Notes under the pieces: model-generated | What the model was told of the DNA's origin: nothing | Seen by the model: only the letters and a program-made list of their open reading frames with translations | The model's database searches: none | In this document: piece by piece, positions 46,087 to 55,480 of the stretch | How positions within the stretch are numbered: the stretch's first letter is position 1 | Layout of the letters: every line of letters begins with the position of its first letter | Program-made: the position numbers and the translations under genes | Assembly (NCBI GenBank): GCA_007922195.1 | Contig: ML682005.1 | Coordinates: 22,898,514 to 22,962,513, forward strand | DNA from: Podocnemis expansa | Lineage: Eukaryota; Chordata; Testudines; Podocnemididae | Reading direction: 5' to 3' | DNA: 64,000 nucleotides

Positions 46087-46705
46087 CACTATGTCAAACA
46101 TTAGCCAAATAAAAACTGGCATACAGTTTAGTCAGAACCAGACAGTAATCCTTGATTAAACAAAATTCTTAATTAAGAATTCATCTTGATCCTAAGATTT
46201 AACCCTTCTTTAAATTGTAGAGCCTTTTATCAACAGACAACTTATTGATATCCCTGTTTTTACTGTACATAGTTATTAATTTTCCTGCCCATATGACCAG
46301 TTTAGCAGAGGCTGGAAATTCAAGCTGCCATTACTGGAGCAAGTAGTTTCCTTTCTTTTTCTGACAAAGCCCATAATATAATATGCAAAAAGGAGGGGTA
46401 CAATTATACAGTGTTGTGAATAGCAAGGGAAAAATAGACTGAAAGAACAGAATTTCTGGATATGTTTTTCTGCTCTGTTGCTGCTACTTTATTACAATGG
46501 ATTCTGCTTACAATCCTACATAGAGAACATTGTTGCACTGTTGTGAAGTTATATTGAGCCAGAATGTCTACACATAACACTAAAGAAATAAAGATGCATA
46601 CACATGAACTTAAGAGTGATATATGTTCTGTGTATTCACACTATGGTGCTCATCTATTTCAAGAATGAAGAAGTTTAAAAAACTCTATTAGGTGAAATAC
46701 AACAT

Positions 46706-46955
46706 CCTTTCAAGATCCAAAGGGGCAGCTGTGTTAGTCTAGTTCCGTAAAACAAAGAAGGATCCTGTGGCACTTAAAGACTAACAACTATATTTATTGC
46801 ATGAGCTTTTGTGGAAGAAAATCCAGTTCATCCGATGCTTTGAAGATGAAGGAACTTAGAATGTAAGTCTGATGAAGTGGGATTTTCCTCCCACAAAACC
46901 TCATGCAATAAATATAATTGTTAGTCTTTAAGTGCCACAGGACTACTTGTTCATT
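46706..46955. mobile_element. Foldback retroposon, copy 6
   Basis: The left arm (AGATCCAAAGGGGCAGCTGT, GTTAGTCTAGTTCCGTAAAA, GCATGAGCTTTTGTGGAAGA) folds onto the right arm (CTGATGAAGTGGGATTTTCC, TCCCACAAAACCTCATGC, GTTAGTCTTTAAGTGCCACA). ATACAACAT at 46697-46705 and 46956-46964 is a possible 9-bp TSD, although about 10 bp of extra sequence would then lie before the usual start. This copy keeps a perfect CTGATGA core. Confidence 0.82.
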
Positions 46956-47017
46956 ATACAACATACTGGGTACAAGCTGAGTTGCTATGCTGACATTGCT
47001 TAGTGCTTGCATCAGTG

Positions 47018-47452
47018 GCCCTGTGTGTGTGTGTGTCTGTCTGTCTGGGGGGTGGCTCTGTGTGTGCGTGTCTTTCTGCCTGTCTCGGGGTGGCTGTGTG
47101 TGTGTATGTGTGTGTGTGTGTGATTGGGGGTGTGTCTGTCTGTCTGGGAGTGCCTCTGTGTGTGTGTGTGTGTGTGTGTCTCTCTCTCTCTCTCTCACTC
47201 TCTCTCTCTCTCTCTCTCTGGGGTGGCTGGGGGGGGTCTGTGTGTGTTTCTGTGTCTGTCTGTCTGTCTGGGGGTAGCTGTGTGTCTGTCTGTCTGTCTG
47301 GGAGTAGCTCTGTGTTTGTGTGTGTGTGTGTCTGAGGGTGCCTGTGTGTGTGTGTCTGTCTGTCTGTCTGTCTGGTGGTGCCTCTGTGTGTGTCTGGCTG
47401 TGTGTGTGTTTCTGGCCGTCCGGGGGTGTCTCTGTGTGTGTCTGGAGGTGAT
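47018..47452. repeat. Complex TG/TCTG minisatellite
   Basis: Runs of TGTG, TCTG and a CT block (47178-47219) are punctuated by GGGGTGGCTCTG or GGGTGCCTCTG at roughly 30-60 bp spacing, so a higher-order unit sits on top of the microsatellite. The 305-codon minus-strand ORF and the plus-strand Cys/Val/Ser-rich ORFs here are translations of the repeat. Confidence 0.92.
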
Positions 47453-47860
47453 TATTGGGTGGCCCACCTCCACGGGGGAGGGGCACCTGTGCTGGAGGGC
47501 TCCGGGGCAGCAAACTACACTCTAACCCCTGCAGCAGGGGTAGTTTATGCAGCTCCTGGCCAAAAGCCTTCCCTGCCCATGCACCAGTTTCTCCAGCCAA
47601 CCTGCGGTTGGGCTCCTTCTTCACCCGCTTCCCCGAGTCCCGGGCGCCTTCCCAGCCAGCCCCACCACCACACTTCCCCCGCTCCTCACTCCGACCCCAC
47701 CAAAATCCCACCTTCCTGCTTGCCTGGCCGCCGGAGCTGCTCCCTGGCCACAGGCTGCTGCCGCCCCAACCATCATCAGGGTGGGAAATTTCAAACCGGC
47801 GCAGCCCCCTGCCAGCCAGAAGACTGCGTCTTCCGGCTCACTAAGGTCCATGGCTGGGCT
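47453..47860. other. GC-rich segment inside the composite insertion
   Basis: Pro/Ser-rich ORFs in several frames result from composition. It probably belongs to the interior of the hAT-ended element, resembling the C-rich core of 35575-36086. Confidence 0.45.
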
Positions 47861-48180
47861 GTGAGTTGCTAGCAGCGATCTGTGCGCTGGAGAGTAATTG
47901 TTGCTGTGCGCAGGCACCTGCATGCAGCTTACAGGGAACATTGGTGGCAATCCACTTGAGCCTTGCTAAGCATTTCCTATAGTTAATAACCCTCACTTTC
48001 AAAAATGTACTACTTATTTGCATCCTTAATTTGCCTAGCTTCAACTTCCAGTAATTGAGTTGTGTACACCTTTCCCTTCCTTGTGGATCAAATACTAGTT
48101 CCCTGTTCGAGTATTTGTAGAAAGGAATCAAGTCATCCCTTAACCTTCTCTTTGTTAATTTCAAACAGATGGAGCACTTG

Positions 48181-49008
48181 GGCTATGTCTGCATTGGGGG
48201 GAGGGGGCTTGGAAGTCAACTTAACAAGGTCGACTTTAAGTCAACCTTGTTGAGTTGGCTTCAGGGTGTGTGTGCACTGTGTACACTGCACCTGGGGTGC
48301 CTCACCCTCTGCCCTGCTCCTGGTCCCAGTTGGGCTCCCAGAGCCTGATCTGGCTACAGGCAAGTGGCTGGGAGCTAGCCCCTGCCACCTGTCATAGGCT
48401 CCTTGTGCTCAGAGTTCAATCTGGCCCCAAGCCATTTGCCGCTGCAGGCAGGCGGCTAGGAGCCTAGTCAATTTCACAGGCTAAAAGCCTGGGCAATTTC
48501 ACAGGCTCGTACCCTGTGAAATTGACTAGGCTCCAAGCCGCATGCCCGCAACACAAGTGGCTTAAGGCCATATCAGGCTCCGAGCCCCTTGCTGCAGGGG
48601 GCACGGAGCCAGATCAGGCTCTGTTCTCCTTGCCCTCACAGCAAGAGCCACCACCTGCTGTGAGGGGCTGGGACCCAGATCGGGCTCCCAGCTCCTCTCT
48701 CTGGGTGACAGGAGCCAGCTCCCAGCCTCACCACCTGCTGCAAGGGGCTGGGAGCTGTGTTCAGCTTGCCAGTGGTGGCTGGGGCCAGATCAGGCCCCTG
48801 GAGCCTGATCGAGTTCCAGGAGCTGAATTGGGACTGGGAGCAGGGCCTAGGGCTTCTTGCCCTGTAAAGTCAACTTAAAAGCTTAAGTTGACTTACAGGG
48901 GAGGAGTTATTAAGTCAACTTAAACAAGTGCTTAAGTTGACTTAATAAATGCTAAATGTAGCCCTGGCTTTGCTTAAATAGACTTAAGCCCCTAGTGTAT
49001 ACGTAGCT
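48181..49008. mobile_element. Foldback MITE, GGCTATGTCTGCA-type ends, inside the CR1 copy
   Basis: Starts GGCTATGTCTGCATTGGGGG and ends CCCCTAGTGTATACGTAGCT. It contains inverted TTAAGTTGACTT/AAGTCAACTTAA words and repeated CTGGGAGCC blocks. The flanking TTG (48178-48180) and CTG (49009-49011) could be a mutated 3-bp TSD. Interruption of the CR1 confirms the boundaries to within a few bases. Confidence 0.82.
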
Positions 49009-49051
49009 CTGGAGTCTATCACTAGAAGGCAGGTTTTCTAAACCTCTAATC

Positions 49052-49243
49052 CAAGGGTCTCAAATTCAAATCACCACGAGGTCTGCATGAGGACTAGTAC
49101 AGGATTGCATGAGGACTAATATATTAGCCTGAGGGCCACACCACTGAAATCTTTTCATGCAATGATATTGCAAAAATCAGTAACAATAGCGTCATTGCAG
49201 GCCACAAGAAATAGCTATAGGGGCCACGTATTTGAGACCTCTG
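49052..49243. mobile_element. hAT-like MITE with near-perfect 8-bp TSD, inside the CR1 copy
   Basis: Starts CAAGGGTCTCAAATTC and ends TATTTGAGACCTCTG, 192 bp. The flanks CTCTAATC (49044-49051) and CTCTAATT (49244-49251) differ at one base. Same family as 45895-46086. Confidence 0.88.
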
Positions 49244-49590
49244 CTCTAATTGTTCTCATGGCTCTTTTCTGAACACTCTCCGGTTTATTAACGTACTTCT
49301 TGAATGGTGGGCCATTCACTCTTTTGGCCATGACATCTCACGGGGAGCTCGTAGTCAGTTGATTATCCAAGAGCATTTTTTGAGTTACCTCTTCATAGAA
49401 TAGAGTTCCCTATCCCTTAAGTAGTGCCTATTTTTGTTGTTGTTAGGTGTATATATTTACAGTATTCAAATGCATATTGGTTGTTTTCACTTGCTTTACC
49501 AAACTATCCAGATAGCTCTGTATTAGTGACCTGTTTTCTTCATTATTTATCATTTCCCTAATTTTTGTGTCCTCAGCAAACTGTCCTTTA

Positions 49591-52500
49591 GATTTCCTCC
49601 TCCCTATCCCTTTAACGGTCACAATTCCCCTCTTGGAGTTTTTTATACATTCCCTAAGGTTATACTCTAGGTAAATCCTTTTTCCACCTCTCCTCCATTG
49701 CGCTCACCCTTTCTTCACAGGACCCATCTTCTATTTCTTTGTCTTTGTCTCTTTATCCTTTACTTGGCAGCTTCTACCCTTCCCTTCTACTCACTGTGTA
49801 AGGGAGAGCATTTGCCGGGTTCTTGTCATAGGGTCCTTATGCTTCCTCTGACCTGCTCCTGTCCCCGTCTGGTAGCAGAGCTGGATAAAGCATGGATCCT
49901 CTTTGCTCCCCTTATACTGCTGCCACTGTGTGCTGTTGAATTCTGCAGAGAACTGCTGCAGCTCATGCTTCTTGGTATGGGGTATAATGAGAGCAAGAGT
50001 TTTCTCTCTCACTGCTAACTGCTCTTCTGGCAGGCCATCTTCTGTTGAGGAAGTGAAGAATGATGACAGATACCAAGAGTAAGCAGCTGGGGGAGTTGAC
50101 AGGCTACATACATACAAGCTACATACATACTTTTTATCCATAGACCTTTATTATAAGCGTAACTTCTAAAAATGGCACAGAACATGTTAACAGCAGTTCT
50201 TCATAGCAGAGCATGCTCGTGGCTTCCTGCACTAACATCCACTTCGATCAAGTTAACCCCCCTCTCTTTAGACACAACTTTAGTTTGACTTTGTCTAGTA
50301 AACATGGGCTCTATTAAGTAAATGACTTCTGGGTATGGAAGCATAGTGATATGTGAATGGGCCTCTTCCATAAATTCAAATATCCTCCCCTCCCTACTTC
50401 CATTTCCTGCACAGCATAGAAGTACTCCTTTCCTATGCTCCTTTAGCATCACTCACTCAAATTGTATGTCCTAATCCTTGCTACCTACTTCTTCTGTTAA
50501 AATGCTTCACACCACCCGTAGTCGCAGTTAGAGGTCTGTTATTTTTTGCCCGGTAACTTCTTTGCATCCTGTGACCACAGGGGTGTAGGAGAGGAACTTG
50601 CACTCCTCCCATACATGCAGTCATCAAGGGTGGGAATCATTGGTCTTGCATTCTTCCCTCACTCATGTTTATGCACAAATGTTTTTCACTCACAACGTTG
50701 TACTCTGCCCACAGCCTTATCTAGTCTCATTCTGTACCTCACCATCCTGCTCTGCACATACGTTCTCTCACAAGCTCAGATTTTGTGCAAAGGCTGTGGC
50801 AGGCTGCTGCCATTCCATTTCTGGGCCAGAGAAGAGGTGCTTTTGCACTAAAACAACATGCGTACTCCTTTTTCAAGCTAAATTTGCATAAAGAAGATTG
50901 GACAAGATTCTGACTATAGCCCAGCAACACAGCTCCTCTGTCGATTGAAGGGAACACTAAGAGTAAGTGAGACGTTCTTCCTCCCAACAAAACAGCCAGG
51001 AGTTGAATCCATTACCTCTCAAGAAAGTGAGAAACTCGAACTGGAAATTGAAGATGGGAATTTCCCATGTGGCAATATAGACTAGTATCTCAGCCTAATG
51101 ATATTCTGCTTCTATAGATGTCTCATCAGAAAGTGGAACTACTGCAAAGCAAATGGAAACAAAAAGCTGGACCTAAGAGTTAGGGGTCATCTTTCTGCCC
51201 TAAACTAAAAACTTATTACCTTGTGGTTTTGGATTTTCATCCCTTCAGGCAGTGCTAGATAAAGTAAGCCACTTCCAAAGTCACGTTCATTCCTATTTCC
51301 CTGTGGTACTGTGCTGTGTCTCAGCCTGCTAGAGCTTGTCTCCCTTCTCTTGAATTTCCCACTGCTGCTGATTACAGATGAACAAAGGCTGTATTATTTT
51401 CTGGTGCATTTTATAACAATTACAATAGTATTTGTCAAACGGCATCTTCTTATTGTGTAATAGCCATTTCTGTTTTCAGTTTAGGGCATGGGCAGGAGAA
51501 GGAGGTCTTCCACATGCTGGCTTGCACTTTTGCATTTCAAGTATGATTAGAAATTGTTTGTCTTATGGTTGTGCATAGACAGCCCAACTGAGACTGGGGC
51601 CCCATCCTGCTAGGACACTCCCTGGCTAAGATCTTATTTATTGTGTTTATTTAGGTAATGAGACTGAAAACATACTTGTATTCACGCTCTACCTGCTATT
51701 GTAATAACATTTGTACCAAATATGTCTTGCAGGATATGATTTTGAAAACGAGTAACACACTGGTTAGTAATATCATGGTGAAATATATGTAGAAATAGTA
51801 GTTGGAAAGTTGTGAAATCTGCCCCCCTCCCCTTCTTAGCACCTGTTCAGAAGCACACAGCCCAGCCTAGGCAGAAGTGTCGCTAATGAAGAGACATGTG
51901 TTTTACCTCAGTTTACATAGAAATAGTAAACAGGGTCCTCAAGACAGCAGGGAGAAAAGATGGCAAGAAACTATGCAAATTTGCATATCAGTAAAGACAA
52001 GTAAGAGGAAAGAACATGGAACTTCCTTCATCACCACGCTACAACGTTGCCTTCTTTACTGTTTGAATAAACTTTGCTTTGATGGGTAACCCTTGGAAGA
52101 ATCCACTTCAAAGGTTAACTGGACTATAAAGGAAAGGGGCAGAAGACACAAGTGATCTGTCTCTTCACCTAAGAAGACCAGGAAACCAGCCCTTCATCTG
52201 TGGGGCCTGACCTGATACTTTGGTCAGCCATGTTGCTGAAAATGTGTGATAGAGATTTCGCTTGGAATCAAGTCTAAATCATTGACTTTTAGCTACTAGA
52301 AAGCATTTTATTTTTATTTCTCTTGCAACCATTTCTGACTTTAATTCCTGATACTAGAACTCACTTAAAATGCTATCTTCTTTTGTTTGTTTTATTTTTT
52401 AAGCTGAACCAATCTAGTGCTTTCTTAGAACTTGAATTGTTTGGGAACTCCAGTTAAAGTAGCAGACTCTTGAATATTGACACTTTACAAGAGTAGTGGA

Positions 52501-54729
52501 CCTTTTAATATTTGATCTGCCCAGGAGAGGGCTGGACAGAACAGAATACATGTTTTGGGGAAAATTCAAAATACAGGCTTTTGGGAAAATTTTGGGAGTG
52601 GGTTGAGGGTCACCCTGCAAGTAATAACTAAAGCTGGTGAAAGTGAGCTGGTGGAAGTGTGATTGGAGTGTTGCTGTGACAGGCTGATGGAATGAGAACT
52701 GCAGGACCAGGCCTGTAGCTATACAGGCTCTCAGGATGTGACCTCCTTGTTGTTAAGCTGTTCGTGAGCAGCCTGGGTTGGGAACTACAGCAGCAAAGCG
52801 TTGTGGGGCACCCAAAGTTGTGGGGCAGGTAGCACCACAGCCTTTTACTGGTCTGGCTTGAATCCTGGAATTTGACAATAGACTAAGAGTGGGGAAAAAA
52901 ATGGAGGCACAGAGAAGTGTGGTGACCAGCCTAAAATCACACAAAAGGATGGTGGGTAGCACAGCCAAATCTGTTGAATCACATCTCTGGAGTCTGAGGT
53001 GGAAGCTCCACTCACTGGACCACACTGTTTCTCCAGGTGTTGATTTCATTTGATCAGAAATGTGTTTCCCAAATAAGATGGTGTGGAGGGACGAAAAAGG
53101 ATTGTTATCCTGGATGGAGATGTGGAAAGTTTTCAAGTGATCATTTTGATATTTGAAAATATTTTTGTAAAATATATTTCTGTTTCAGGGGGACCTTTGT
53201 ATCTTAATATGACTTCATGAAGCTATAGGAAGTCATTGCATTAAGCTGGAAACCAGCTTAATGAACTTCCTGAATATCTAAAAACCTAAATTGCAGAATA
53301 TCTTGTACATATGGCAGCATACGAGTAGGTTTTAAATAGATACATATCTATAATATACAAGGGATTTGTTTTAGTAGTGCATTAATTGTAATTATAATAT
53401 TTTAATAGCTAATATAACTCTAATTCAATAGCCAGAGACCAAGATGCCACCAATTTTGTTTGAATTGCTATATGTTGTGTGCCCTTTGTTAGAGTTTGGA
53501 ATGTGATGTCTACCAGCTGATAGATAAACACTAGAGTGGATTTATAACTAGTAGTTTCCTCTCTCCTCTCCTATCATATGACTGTTGCTCATGTTGTGTG
53601 TGCACATTACTGCAGGGGAGAAGCAGACTCAGAGATCTGTTCCTACTAAACTCTGAGACTAAGTCCTGCTGTCAGTTACATTGCTATAAATGAGATAACT
53701 CTGGATTTATCCCCTATAGTTTGGAGCAGAATTTGACCAAATGGCAGGTTTGCCATTGGCTTTAATGGGACAGGATTGGGCTCCAAAGCAATCACAATCC
53801 ATAGACAGCAACTCTGCCAAATGCACCAACAAGAACCCTTGCCTTTGAGCAAGCGAGTAGGAACAATGCTGAGCTTGTGTGACAGCTGGAAATTGTCCTT
53901 AAGAGAGCAAAAATAAATGAAATAAAATCATCCTGTGTAGTGAAGCTGTTGTGCTTTGAGATTTATGATTAAGGAGTAGCATCCTTCTTTTCAGGCCTCA
54001 TTTAAAGACTCTTTAATTTCATTGAACAAAATAAATCTTCTCTGTCAAGTAATGTGTCTACAAAATTCTGCTGTTTCACTCCCTAACATGGTCTGCGTGC
54101 AATAGATTTTCTTTTAATATAAATTTGGAACAAGTCATCAAAGGCAGTACTACAGAGGAGTAGCCTAAACCACTTTATGAGGGAGCAAGATTTGGAAGAT
54201 GAGAGGATAAGAGGAGTCTGAAAGTTCAGCCATGTGCTGATGAGACCAGGATACGTGTTTGTTTTTCCTAGGGGCTGAGGAGGGTGTTTCTTCTTAGAAA
54301 TGAGGCAAGTTGCTCAGTTTTGAATCCAAAGTACGTCGGCTGCTGCCAGTGTCTGTGTATAAAAATGGAGTCTATCATTTCTCTGTGCTGTTTCCCAACT
54401 TTAACCTTTAGAGGCCAAATTCCTGCTTCATATAAGTGAAGGCCACTTACTTTATACCAGCTTAACATTTGGCCCTAAAATACAGATAGAGAGACAGAAC
54501 TGATCCCTGTTCTTAACAAGTAAGAAAAAAGTATTCCTTTTCATTTAGCTGTTTGAAGATTGTTGAAAATTGAAACAGTGGTGATTGTTTGATTTCTGGT
54601 TTCTAGATTTAAAAGAAACTCCCTATGAAACTACTTCCAAAAATGCATAAAGCTGTAAGGCTTTTGTCTAATTTACAAAATAAATTCAATACAAAAGTGA
54701 GCCAGTTATGAGACTGCCTTTAATCAAGT
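49591..54729. other. Unassigned sequence, about 5 kb
   Basis: The longest stretch without a recognised repeat. Several short ORFs (for example 49698-50018, 52753-53136) have no domain, no paired splice signals that I could support, and are opposed by ORFs on the other strand. It may be intron or intergenic sequence. Confidence 0.5.
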
Positions 54730-54737
54730 CCTTAGTA

Positions 54738-54936
54738 CAGGGGTTAGCAATTCTTGGCACACATGCCAAAGACGGCATACATGCCAATTCTGAGCAGCAT
54801 GCAGGGCTCCCAGCTCTGTGGTGCTGTGCAGTGCAGCTGTGAGTGTGCTGCGGCTGCTCCCTCCTACTGGCCCCACTCTCTAGCGGGGCCTGGGACTGCA
54901 AGAGCTGCCTCATGCATCAAAGGTTGCCAACTCCTG
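54738..54936. mobile_element. hAT-like MITE
   Basis: Starts CAGGGGTTAGCAATTCTTGG and ends AAAGGTTGCCAACTCCTG, inverted ends of the CAGGGGTTGGCAA type. The flanks CCTTAGTA and CATTATTA agree at 6 of 8 positions. No coding capacity. Confidence 0.78.
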
Positions 54937-55378
54937 CATTATTATATGCAACTGGCAAGGGTTGTTATGCCTATTGTGTTATGCTGTGTTGCTTACATGT
55001 ATATAGTGTTCCCTTTTCCTACACTACCTTCTTGCACTGTTTCCAAGATATGTTTTGTATTTGTTCAGAGTAACATTCTTGGATTTCTTCCCAGTCAATC
55101 AAACATAAATCACTTCTTCCTCAAAACAGGTTTTGCCACAAGTTGGAAGCTGGGGAAGGTGAGGAGGGAGACTTCCTTCGATAAGGAACTTTTAACTACG
55201 GCAGTTGCTTTTAAATGGCTTTGATTGGCAAAAGCCAATAGAAAAAAGTCTGGTTTTCCTCTTTAAATAATGAATAGAAAATTAAATCACTGTCTGTAAA
55301 GGAGAAGTTTATCCTTCTCACTGAGTCACTTTTATGAAATTGGTTGTCTCTGCCAAACTGTGGAGCTTTGTGAGCAGC

Positions 55379-55414
55379 TAATCAATAATAAGGCTTTGCT
55401 TGTTTCTGTTTCAG
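55379..55414 (+). promoter_or_regulatory. Candidate branch point and splice acceptor
   Basis: A CTAAT branch-point-like word at about 55379-55383 lies roughly 30 bp before a pyrimidine-rich tract (TTTGCTTGTTTCTGTTTCAG) ending at 55414. Spacing and order fit a vertebrate 3' splice site. Confidence 0.5.
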
Positions 55415-55474
55415 AGCTCACTGAAGAGAAGAGGCAGCCGGGAAATGCACAAAGAAAAGAAGGCATTCACCCAG
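55415..55474 (+). CDS. Candidate internal exon, 60 bp, gene not recognised
   Basis: This segment has a full acceptor upstream and a CAG/GTATCA donor at 55472-55480. Its 60 bp would add or remove 20 residues without shifting a frame. In phase 0 it reads as a basic, Ser/Lys-rich peptide (SSLKRRGSREMH then KEKKAFTQ) containing RRGS, a sequence compatible with a basophilic kinase site. A second phase is also open (LTEEKRQPGNAQ then RKEGIHP), so the reading frame is undecided. No neighbouring exon was found in the window, which would fit a gene with very large introns. It is the only stretch here where I can support host coding potential, and it could still be chance. Confidence 0.4.
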
Positions 55475-55480
55475 GTATCA

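Larger units (their letters stand above)
45583..47943. mobile_element. Composite hAT-ended insertion, 2.36 kb, with perfect 8-bp TSD
   Basis: Starts CAATGTTCCCTCTAAGTCC and ends TTACAGGGAACATTG. It is flanked by GTGGCAAT at 45575-45582 and 47944-47951, and the CR1 host reads through once the insert is removed. An internal right-type end (TTTGAGGGAACACTG) near 45758-45773 shows that the first ~190 bp resemble a complete small MITE. The rest contains a second MITE, a foldback retroposon and a minisatellite. No transposase seen. Confidence 0.85.
45438..49590 (-). mobile_element. CR1 3' UTR copy split by three transposon insertions
   Basis: Four CR1 blocks line up in order on the minus strand: 45438-45582 (AAAGCCAGAAGGGACCATTG onward), 47944-48180 (TTCAACTTCCAGTAATTGAG, CCCTTAACCTTCTCTTTG), 49009-49051 (GGAGTCTATCACTAGAAGGC) and 49244-49590 (GTTCTCATGGCTCTTTTCTG, GATTATCCAAGAGCATTTT, TAATTTTTGTGTCCTCAGC). 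At each join the CR1 text resumes exactly where it stopped apart from the TSD. The outer boundary near 49590 is approximate. Confidence 0.88.

Noticed and set aside
47018..47452. CRISPR-like array
   Set aside because: Repeats are TG/TCTG microsatellite with irregular spacing and no unique spacers; the genome is eukaryotic.
46794..47711. 305-codon minus-strand ORF with QTDRQTHTHT repeats
   Set aside because: It is a translation of the TG/TCTG minisatellite running into a foldback retroposon, and the opposite strand is equally open in several frames.
50935..50962. GAAGGGAACACTAAGAG as a hAT MITE right end
   Set aside because: No matching left end or TSD found upstream.
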